From an uncultured Clostridia bacterium (GTDB lineage: Bacteria > Bacillota > Clostridia > Oscillospirales > Oscillospiraceae): DNA of 10,641 bases. Below are positions 1-5,371 of the stretch, one piece after another. Each line of letters starts with the position of its first letter. Position 1 is the stretch's first letter. The notes below the pieces were generated by a model. It made no database searches. It was not told the origin of the DNA and saw only the letters and a program-made list of their open reading frames with translations. The stretch is from assembly GCA_938023775.1 (NCBI GenBank), contig CALJDB010000267.1, forward strand, positions 1 to 10,641, given 5' to 3'. Both the position numbers and the translations under genes were made by a program.

Positions 1-171
1 CACGACGCCGGGGGCACCCTCCGGGTCCGTTACGATGAAGAAGCAGGAGATGATGCCGGTGATGATGGGGATGATGATGAGCGCGACGGTGGGGGAGAGC
101 TTTTTCGTCATGATCAGAACGATCATCGCGATGACGGTGACAAAGCCGAGAATGGCCAGTGCTGCGGTCAT
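1..171 (-). CDS. CitMHS-type carboxylate transporter, N-terminal 57 residues (runs off the window)
   Basis: Only the first 57 codons are present; the rest lies beyond position 1. The start is ATG at 169-171, preceded by a strong AAGGAGG eight bases upstream. The protein opens with a hydrophobic helix (residues 3-21, ALAILGFVTVIAMIVLIM), a short MTKKLSP turn, then a second helix (29-47, VALIIIPIITGIISCFFI). This helix / TK(R/K)LSP / VALI-pattern matches the N-terminus of the CitMHS family, inner-membrane symporters that import citrate as a metal complex. The substrate here cannot be fixed from this fragment. The gene follows the regulator at 386-1741 on the same strand. The gap between them holds a palindrome pair that probably controls it. 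Family assignment is from pattern recognition; the fragment is short, so confidence is moderate. Confidence 0.7.
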   Translation of the reverse strand, partial: MTAALAILGFVTVIAMIVLIMTKKLSPTVALIIIPIITGIISCFFIVTDPEGAPGVV

Positions 172-229
172 AAAGGTTTCCTCCTTATCTCTTTCTTTTT
201 TCGGACTGCTCCCCGCAGCCCTCACACTC

Positions 230-258
230 AGCTTACGCGCCGCGCTTTTGCATTTCAA
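230..258 (-). promoter_or_regulatory. Putative sigma-70-like promoter of the CitMHS-type gene
   Basis: On the minus strand, TTGAAA (253-258) is followed after 17 bases by TAAGCT (230-235), about 60 bases before the ATG. The -35 matches consensus in five of six positions, but the -10 matches only three of six. No GG-N10-GC sigma-54 motif exists between the palindromes at 348-384 and the start codon, so this weak sigma-70-like element is the best candidate. It is weak evidence on its own. Confidence 0.3.
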
Positions 259-290
259 GAGGTCCGGCTTGTGGATATCTGGAAACGAAA

Positions 291-339
291 CCGCCGCAGA
301 GTGCGGCGAATTTGTGCAATTCGTGCAATTCTGCGGCGG
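291..339 (-). terminator. Possible terminator of the regulator gene, with tandem repeats in its loop
   Basis: CCGCCGCAGA (291-300) and TCTGCGGCGG (330-339) form ten-base perfect arms around a 29-base loop. On the minus strand the stem is followed by TTTCGTTTCC, an imperfect T tract. It lies about 50 bases after the regulator stop and before the transporter promoter, which suits a terminator between the two. The loop carries two perfect head-to-tail copies of GTGCAATTC (314-322 and 323-331, plus-strand reading). The long loop and weak tract leave open that this is an operator or attenuator. Confidence 0.4.
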
Positions 340-347
340 CTTTTCGC

Positions 348-384
348 TTCCAGAATTTTGGAAGGCATTTCCAGAGTTCTGGAA
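348..384. promoter_or_regulatory. Two tandem 16-bp palindromes, probable binding sites of the enhancer-binding regulator
   Basis: TTCCAGAATTTTGGAA (348-363) and TTCCAGAGTTCTGGAA (369-384) share the form TTCCAGA-NN-TYTGGAA. The second is a palindrome with perfect 7-bp arms and a 2-bp centre; the first has one mismatched pair. Their centres are 21 bp apart, two helical turns, so two dimers would sit on the same DNA face. They lie immediately after the regulator stop codon and about 180-200 bp upstream of the transporter start. That is the usual place and distance for an upstream activating sequence of a Fis-HTH enhancer-binding protein. The symmetry and spacing are seen directly; which protein binds is inferred. 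Confidence 0.75.
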
Positions 385-385
385 G

Positions 386-1741
386 TCAGGTTTTTTCCCT
401 GTCCTTCAGCTTGCTGTAAAGGCTCGCGAGGGAGATGCCGAGCTCCTCGGCTGCGGTGCGCTTTCCGGCGAGATCGCTGCCGTGGAACTCCAGCGCGCGG
501 CGGATCTCCGCGCGCTCGAAGCGGCGGACGCGGTCATAAAGCGAGGTGGTGTCCCGCGCGGCGGGACCGATGTTTTCCGGCAGGTCGCCGCGCTCGATGA
601 CGCCCGTGCGGGAGAGATAGGCGGAAAACTCCAGCACGTTGCGCAGCTCGCGGATATTGCCGGGCCAGTCGTGGCGCTGGAGCTGGGCGAGCGCGTCCTC
701 GCTGATGGCAACGGTCCGCTTCATGCTCGTGGAAATCTCCATCAGCATCTGGCGCGCGAGCAGCGGAATGTCCTCCGCCCGCTCCCGCAGCGGCGGGATG
801 CGGACGTGGAAGGTGCTGAGCCGGTAGTAAAGGTCCGGGCGAAAACGGCCGTTGCGGATGGCGTGCTCCAGATCGGCGTTGCTCGCCGCGAGGATGCGGA
901 CGTTGACCGGGATCTCCTCCACACCGCCGACAGGGCGGATGGTGCGCTCCTGAAGCGTGCGCAGCAGCTTCGACTGGATCTCCAGCTTCATCTCGGAAAT
1001 TTCGTCGAGCAGCAGCGTGCCGCCCTCCGCCGCCTCGAACATGCCGAGCTTTCCGCCCGCCTTCGCGCCGGGGAACGCGCCCTCCACATAGCCGAAAAGC
1101 TCGGAATCGAGCGTATCGGGGTTGAAGGTGGCGCAGTTGAGCGCGAGGAACACGCCGCCGGCGCGGGGGCTTGCGTTATGGATGGCCTGCGCATAGACCT
1201 CCTTGCCCGCGCCGCTCTCCGACGTGAGCAGCACCGGCGCGTCGCTGCCGGCGATGCGGCGGGCAAAGTCCTTGCATGCCTTTGACTTCTCGCTGCGCGC
1301 CGTGATATAGTCAAAGGTGTAGCGCGAGCTTATCGCCTTGGTCGCGCGGCGGAGCAGCTGGCGGCTGCGGTGCTCCATGCTTTCGAGCTTTTCGCGAAAG
1401 GCGCTCGCCTCCGCCATAAATGTGACGACTGAGAGCCCGCCGAGAATCCTGCCGTCCGCGGCGCGGATGGGGTACATGTTCACCCAGTAAATGTCCATGC
1501 TCTCCTTGCGCGGCGCCTGAAGCACCGCTTCGCCGCCCGCGACGACGTCCGGCAGCTGGGCACCGGGCCGCAGCTCGCGCAGCCGTCTGCCCACGATCTC
1601 GCCGGGCTCGCGCCCAATCTCAAGACGCAGAAAGCGCCGGTAAGCGGCGTTGCCGAACACGATCACGCCCTCCGTGTCGATGATGAGGATGCCCTCGCTC
1701 ATTGCATTGAATACCGCGACAGCGTCTGCGGAAAACTCCAT
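386..1741 (-). CDS. PAS-AAA+-Fis-HTH enhancer-binding transcriptional regulator with variant GAFPGA loop
   Basis: A 451-residue cytoplasmic regulator of the sigma-54 activator family. An N-terminal PAS domain (about 5-110) probably senses a ligand. A linker helix (about 115-135) leads to the AAA+ ATPase: Walker A SESGAGKE (174-181), Walker B TLLLDEI (242-248), AASN (286-289), RPDLYYRL (301-308) and WPGNIREL (359-366). A Fis-type helix-turn-helix ends the protein (about 426-446). The loop that contacts sigma-54, normally GAFTGA, reads GAFPGA (221-226; codon CCC at 1070-1072), so the key threonine is proline. The frame stays open upstream to 1828, but that would run over the promoter at 1774-1802. 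ATG 1741 fits the PAS start, though the ribosome site (GTGGGA) is weak. The likely target is the adjacent transporter via the palindromes at 348-384. Family certain, target inferred. Confidence 0.93.
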   Translation of the reverse strand: MEFSADAVAVFNAMSEGILIIDTEGVIVFGNAAYRRFLRLEIGREPGEIVGRRLRELRPGAQLPDVVAGGEAVLQAPRKESMDIYWVNMYPIRAADGRILGGLSVVTFMAEASAFREKLESMEHRSRQLLRRATKAISSRYTFDYITARSEKSKACKDFARRIAGSDAPVLLTSESGAGKEVYAQAIHNASPRAGGVFLALNCATFNPDTLDSELFGYVEGAFPGAKAGGKLGMFEAAEGGTLLLDEISEMKLEIQSKLLRTLQERTIRPVGGVEEIPVNVRILAASNADLEHAIRNGRFRPDLYYRLSTFHVRIPPLRERAEDIPLLARQMLMEISTSMKRTVAISEDALAQLQRHDWPGNIRELRNVLEFSAYLSRTGVIERGDLPENIGPAARDTTSLYDRVRRFERAEIRRALEFHGSDLAGKRTAAEELGISLASLYSKLKDREKT

Positions 1742-1773
1742 TTTTCCCACGCCCTTTCTCGTTTCACAGCCAG

Positions 1774-1802
1774 AGTATAGCGCACCTTCCACAAAAAAGC
1801 AA
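1774..1802 (-). promoter_or_regulatory. Promoter of the enhancer-binding regulator
   Basis: On the minus strand, TTGCTT (1797-1802) and TATACT (1774-1779) are separated by exactly 17 bases, about 33 bases before the ATG at 1741. The -10 matches TATAAT in five of six positions. An A/T-rich stretch (TTAAAAAACG) precedes the -35. This supports separate transcription of the regulator after the terminator at 1838-1862, and it argues against the longer start at 1828. Confidence 0.7.
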
Positions 1803-1837
1803 CGTTTTTTAACGCACGGTGTGGGCAAAATCGCAAA

Positions 1838-1862
1838 AACCGGTCCCGAGACGGGACCGGTT
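1838..1862 (-). terminator. Intrinsic terminator downstream of a lost minus-strand gene
   Basis: AACCGGTCCCG and CGGGACCGGTT (11-bp perfect arms, loop AGA) are followed on the minus strand by TTTTTGCGATTTTG. It begins ten bases after the TAA at 1872-1874, so it belongs to the minus-strand gene whose C-terminal end is at 1872-1970. On the plus strand a T6 run follows after five more bases, so weak bidirectional activity is possible. Confidence 0.8.
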
Positions 1863-1871
1863 CCGGCTTTT

Positions 1872-1970
1872 TTATTCCGCGATGCAGTCGAGACCGCTCA
1901 GCGCGTTGACGCGGCGGCGGGTGGCGTCGGAGATCTTTTTTGCGAGCGTCTCCAGCTCGTGCGGGTCCAT
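1872..1970 (-). pseudogene. C-terminal remnant (about 32 residues) of an unrecognised minus-strand gene
   Basis: A minus-strand frame ends in TAA at 1872-1874 with a strong terminator directly behind it, so it looks like the true 3' end of a gene. The last residues are hydrophilic and helix-like (from MDPHELETLAKKISDATRRR to LSGLDCIAE). The first ATG (1968-1970) has no ribosome site. Upstream the frame runs straight into the reverse complement of the ribosome site and 5' end of the plus-strand gene at 2006. The gene body is therefore missing and a junction lies near 1975-1985. The family is not recognised. It could instead be a very small gene, but the absent ribosome site makes that less likely. 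Confidence 0.45.
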
Positions 1971-2005
1971 GCGGCGGGCCCGACGCAAAAAGGAGAGAAA
2001 AAAGT

Positions 2006-3202
2006 ATGCAAACGGGTATGCTCATCGTCTGCTTCGCCGCCCTAATCGTGGCGGTCGTCGTCAGCATCAGGTTCAGCGTCAACGTCGGCATTGTGGCTTA
2101 CGCGCTGGCGTTTCTGGTCGGCGGCTTCGGCCTCGGACTCCCCGCAAACACCATCGTCGGTTATTTCCCCGTATCCCTGTTCTTCCAGCTCATGGTCATC
2201 ACGCTGTTTTACGGCTTCGCCGTCAGCAACGGGACGATGCAGAAGATCGCGGACAACGCGGTCTTTCTCTGCCGCAATCGCTCCGCGCTCGTGCCGTGGG
2301 TGATCTTTCTCGTGGCGTTTGTGCTCTGCGCCATCGGCTGCCCGCCCCCGGGCATCGGCGCGGCGCTCGTTGCGCTGAGCGTCGCCGTGCTCGTGCTGCT
2401 GCTCGTCCCCGCGGTGCTGAAGCCCGTCATCCCCTTCTTCAAAACCTTCACGAGCTATGTCAGCATCATCTCCCTGTCCTTCATCGGCGCGCTGCTCTGC
2501 TCCGCGCTGAAGCTCGCCGACGAGCGCGAGGTCATCCGCAAGAACATCCCGTGGTCCCTGCTCTTTATGATTGCGGGCGCGGTTTCCCTCATCAACGTTA
2601 TGAATCAGGCGGGTCTCACCGAGTTCCTCTCCGGCATGTTCACCGAGGGGATGGGCACCGTCGTCGAGGCGCTGCTGCCCGGCGATTTAGACTCGCTGAC
2701 GGAGCCCGGTCATATCGAGGGAGACCTCGGCCACTGTCTGCTCCCGAACGGCGCGGGCTACGGCTCCGTTTTCTGCGCGCTGCCGGAGGTCACGCTGGAC
2801 ATGTACAAGTGGTATAAACAGCTGCGCATGGTGGATAAGCTGTCCTACAAGATTTGGTATCCGGGTTCTCACATCTCGGAGATCAACGGCGTCACGGTCG
2901 AGGACGTCGGCTTCGGACCGGAGACCTTCCACGTCGAGCCCGGTCTGGACTGGAAAGCCCTCGGCTTTACCTGCAATCCCCGCGAGCGCGACCCGCAGTT
3001 TGCCGGTCTCATCGGCGGAAACAGCTGGATCGAGAATCTCGACCCCGCCGTCTGCCTCGAGGCGACACGCCGCATGGCAGCCCACTGCATCTATGAGCGC
3101 GCCAACATCAACAATTTCCTTCCCGAGCTCTACGAAAAAATGAAGGACCAGCCCCTCGCCGATCCGGAGTTTGTGGACGAAGGACTCGCGCTGAAGGAGT
3201 AA
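2006..3202 (+). CDS. Chimeric ORF: two pieces of a MatC-like carrier fused to the C-terminal part of a DAPG/phloretin-hydrolase-like protein
   Basis: A 398-residue frame starting at ATG 2006 after AAGGAG (the frame is open further up, but this is where the membrane protein begins). Residues 1-120 match the start of MatC-type dicarboxylate carriers: VNVGIVAYALAFLVGG, FQLMVITLFYGFAVSNGT and ALVPWVIFLVAF..AIGCPPP. Residues about 125-222 match the second half of the same fold (LKLADEREVIRKNIPWSLLF, INVMNQAGLTEFLSG). The roughly 100 residues normally between them and the end of the carrier are missing. From about 230 the sequence is soluble and resembles the DAPG/phloretin hydrolase family (EPGHIEGDLGHCLLPNG, YKIWYPGSH), lacking its N-terminus and the usual WH pair after the conserved tryptophans. 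A carrier-hydrolase locus for an aromatic compound, collapsed by deletions, is inferred. Neither activity is likely to survive. No clear promoter was seen. Confidence 0.65.
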   Translation: MQTGMLIVCFAALIVAVVVSIRFSVNVGIVAYALAFLVGGFGLGLPANTIVGYFPVSLFFQLMVITLFYGFAVSNGTMQKIADNAVFLCRNRSALVPWVIFLVAFVLCAIGCPPPGIGAALVALSVAVLVLLLVPAVLKPVIPFFKTFTSYVSIISLSFIGALLCSALKLADEREVIRKNIPWSLLFMIAGAVSLINVMNQAGLTEFLSGMFTEGMGTVVEALLPGDLDSLTEPGHIEGDLGHCLLPNGAGYGSVFCALPEVTLDMYKWYKQLRMVDKLSYKIWYPGSHISEINGVTVEDVGFGPETFHVEPGLDWKALGFTCNPRERDPQFAGLIGGNSWIENLDPAVCLEATRRMAAHCIYERANINNFLPELYEKMKDQPLADPEFVDEGLALKE

Positions 3203-3210
3203 AAAAAGCG

Positions 3211-3242
3211 AAAAGGAGACCGCCTCGGCGGTCTCCTTTTTT
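3211..3242. terminator. Bidirectional intrinsic terminator between convergent genes
   Basis: AAAAGGAGACCGCC (3211-3224) pairs with GGCGGTCTCCTTTT (3227-3240) as a 14-bp perfect stem with a CCTCGG-type tight loop. T runs lie on both sides. It fills the 39-bp gap between the stop of the chimeric gene (3200-3202) and the stop of the convergent histidine kinase (3242-3244), so it can serve both. Confidence 0.9.
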
Positions 3243-4474
3243 CATGCCTTTTTGACGGTCAGATAAAACGCGCTGCCCCCGCCCGGCTCGCTTTCCGCCC
3301 AGAGGCGCTCGCGGAGGGTGTCGGCGGCTTCGCGGGCGATGGCGAGACCGAGACCGCTTCCGCCGCGGCTCCCGGCGCAGCGGTAAAAGCGCTCGAAAAC
3401 ATGGGGCAGGTCCTCCGCGGCGATGCCGCAGCCGTCGTCGCGGACGCAGAAGGTGAGCTGGGCGCGGCTCACCTCCGCCTCCAGCCGGATTGTCCCGCCG
3501 GGGCTGACATATTTCAGCGCGTTGTCGAGCAGACACTCCAGAATCTGGCGCACCGCCGCCGCGTTTGTCCATAGCATCGGCAGCGCCTCCGGTTCCGGCG
3601 GCGGCAGGAACACGATCCCGGCGCAGTCGCAGAGCATGGCGTATTTCTCCCCGACAGGCGCGAGCACCTCCGCGGCGGGAACGGCGGTCTTCTTCACGCG
3701 CTCCCGGCTTTGCAGGCGGGAAAGCTCCAGAATCTCCTGCACCATGTGGCTCTGTTGGTTCATCTCCTGCAAGATCATGCCGTAATACACCCGCTGGCGC
3801 GTGGTGTCCAGATCCTCCACGTCGCAGAGCGTCTCCGTCAGTGTCTTGACCGCCGCGATGGGCGATTTCAGTGCGTGGGTGACGTTCGCGATATAGTTGT
3901 GCTGCACCTGCTCCAGCTTTTCGCGCTTGCGCAGATAGAGCAGAATGATATAGGCGCTCAGCCAGTAAAAGAGCGTAAAATAGCCGACGTAGCCGAAAAT
4001 TGCCTCCGGGAGATCCATCAGATTCTTGATGATGAACGCGCCGCCGACGACGGCGCCGTTTTCAAAGATCGGCGCGCCGGCGACGACGAGGATGTCGTTG
4101 AAATCGCGCGAGGTCTCCCTGCCGAAAGCGGGGCGGAAAAAGCTCTTTCCGCTTTGCAGACGCTCCATATATTTCCCGACGTCGAGCCCGAAGCCGACGG
4201 ACTGGCGCGGATTGGTCGGCTTAATGTGGAGCAGCAGCCCGCCGTCCGCGCCGCAGACGAGGATTCGCGTGTTCGGTCCCGCCATGGCGCGGAGCGTGTC
4301 CGTCTCGCCGAGGACGTATTCCGCCGCGATCGCCTCGGCGCGCCCGCGGAAATAGCCGCGCTGCTTATAGATCGGCCAGAGGCTGACCGCAAAGCCGCCG
4401 ACGGCGAGCCCGACGAGGTAGAGCAGCAGCATCACGGCGGCGCGCCAGCCCGGTTTTCTCAGCAGCCGCTTCAT
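3242..4474 (-). CDS. Membrane sensor histidine kinase
   Basis: A 410-residue inner-membrane kinase of a two-component system. One transmembrane helix (about 12-33) is followed by an extracytoplasmic sensor region of about 120 residues, then a second helix (about 158-181). No HAMP domain is evident; the second helix leads directly into the HisKA dimerisation domain. The phospho-acceptor is His200 in THALKSP, where the acidic residue usual after the histidine (HELRTP) is alanine. The ATPase domain shows the N box LLDNALKY (315-322), the G1 box DDGCGI (346-351) and the G2 box GGSGLGL (371-377). The ATG at 4472-4474 overlaps the TGA of the response regulator gene (ATGA), so the two are translationally coupled and form a cognate pair. 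The stimulus is unknown. The protein looks complete. Confidence 0.95.
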   Translation of the reverse strand: MKRLLRKPGWRAAVMLLLYLVGLAVGGFAVSLWPIYKQRGYFRGRAEAIAAEYVLGETDTLRAMAGPNTRILVCGADGGLLLHIKPTNPRQSVGFGLDVGKYMERLQSGKSFFRPAFGRETSRDFNDILVVAGAPIFENGAVVGGAFIIKNLMDLPEAIFGYVGYFTLFYWLSAYIILLYLRKREKLEQVQHNYIANVTHALKSPIAAVKTLTETLCDVEDLDTTRQRVYYGMILQEMNQQSHMVQEILELSRLQSRERVKKTAVPAAEVLAPVGEKYAMLCDCAGIVFLPPPEPEALPMLWTNAAAVRQILECLLDNALKYVSPGGTIRLEAEVSRAQLTFCVRDDGCGIAAEDLPHVFERFYRCAGSRGGSGLGLAIAREAADTLRERLWAESEPGGGSAFYLTVKKA

Positions 4475-5154
4475 CCGCGCACCTCCAGCCGGTAGCCGAC
4501 GCCGTAGATCGTCGCGATGGCGAAATGGACGTCCGGGTGCGCCAACTTCTGGCGCAGGGAGCGGATCATGGTGTCGATCACGCGCGTGTCGCCGAAATAG
4601 TTATAGTCCCACACGGCGTTTAAGATCATCTCCCGCGTCAGCACGCGCCCGACGTTCGCCGCCATATACGCCAGCACCTCCAGCTCCTTGGGCGAGAGGC
4701 GCACCTCCTCGCCGCCGATGAAGACCTGATAGGAGTCCGGCAGCACGGTCAGCTCCGCGACGCGGAGCGTTTTCGGCTCCTCCCGCGGGTTCAGGCGCCG
4801 CAGGGCGCGCTTGATGCGGATCGTCACCTCCCGCGGGGAGAAGGGCTTTACCACATAGTCGTCCGCGCCCGTCTCCAGCCCGCGGACGCGGTCGTCCTCC
4901 TCGCCGCGCGCGGAGAGCATGATGATATAAACGTCGCTGCGGCGGCGGATCTCGCGGCAGACCTCGAAGCCGTCCATGCCGGGGAGCATCACGTCCAGCA
5001 GCACGACGTCCACGGGGAATTTCCGCAGCCGCTCCAGCGCCGTCTCGCCGTCATAAGCGGAGACGACGAGGAATCCCTGCTCGCTTAGGTAGCTCGCGAG
5101 CCCGTCGTGCAGCGCCTTGCTGTCGTCGCAGAGGAGTACGGTCGGTTTTTCCAT
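4471..5154 (-). CDS. OmpR/PhoB-family response regulator
   Basis: A complete 227-residue DNA-binding response regulator. The receiver domain (about 5-118) has the acidic pair Asp10-Asp11, phospho-acceptor Asp54 in LLDVMLPGMDG, and Lys103 in VKPF. A winged-helix domain (about 128-225) carries RLSPKELEVLAYM and the recognition region DTRVIDTMIRSLRQKL, and ends in the family's GVGYRL motif. It is the first gene of an operon with the histidine kinase, whose start overlaps its stop by ATGA. ATG 5154 is preceded by an AGGGAAAGG ribosome site and the promoter at 5184-5212. The secreted hydrolase gene is divergently transcribed from the same intergenic region, so that gene, along with its own operon, is a reasonable target. 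The target is inferred from position only. Confidence 0.96.
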   Translation of the reverse strand: MEKPTVLLCDDSKALHDGLASYLSEQGFLVVSAYDGETALERLRKFPVDVVLLDVMLPGMDGFEVCREIRRRSDVYIIMLSARGEEDDRVRGLETGADDYVVKPFSPREVTIRIKRALRRLNPREEPKTLRVAELTVLPDSYQVFIGGEEVRLSPKELEVLAYMAANVGRVLTREMILNAVWDYNYFGDTRVIDTMIRSLRQKLAHPDVHFAIATIYGVGYRLEVRG

Positions 5155-5183
5155 AGCCTTTCCCTCGCTTTCTTTCCGCGCCC

Positions 5184-5212
5184 ATTATACCACCCCGTCC
5201 GCCGCGCGGCAA
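5184..5212 (-). promoter_or_regulatory. Promoter of the two-component operon
   Basis: On the minus strand, TTGCCG (5207-5212) and a perfect TATAAT (5184-5189) are separated by 17 bases, 29 bases before the response regulator ATG. The neighbouring stretch 5220-5280 is markedly AT-richer than the rest of the window. It contains CACATTTCC (5254-5262) and CACAATTTCC (5265-5274) in direct orientation, about one helical turn apart. Such spacing suits an OmpR-type regulator site, but that reading is speculative. Confidence 0.75.
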
Positions 5213-5371
5213 GGAGGGTACTTGTCATCCTCATATTTTTCTCAAAATCCCTTCACATTTCCCACACAATTTCCTGCTAAACATGGGTTCATGGTTGGCG
5301 AGAACGACGAAAATCAGCCCTCGCCGCACCGGGATTTTAAGTCAAATCGGAAAGAAAAGGAGAACATCTGT

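Noticed and set aside
240-275. Sigma-54 promoter CCGGACC...ATGCA upstream of the CitMHS-type gene
   Set aside because: The GG and GC are 12 rather than 10 bases apart; this spacing is essentially invariant in real -24/-12 promoters.
35-1285. 416-codon plus-strand frame opposite the regulator
   Set aside because: Composition is arginine/alanine-rich without motifs; the minus strand encodes a full PAS-AAA+-HTH protein.
1930-1947. Sigma-54-like GG-N11-GC upstream of the chimeric gene at 2006
   Set aside because: Spacing is off by one and the sequence lies within the coding remnant of the minus-strand gene.
2006-3202. A functional bifunctional transporter-hydrolase
   Set aside because: The carrier part lacks its central helices and its C-terminal end, and the hydrolase part lacks its N-terminus and an expected WH pair.
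3710-4495. 261-codon plus-strand frame opposite the histidine kinase
   Set aside because: Antisense shadow of a complete kinase with all its boxes; no start signal.
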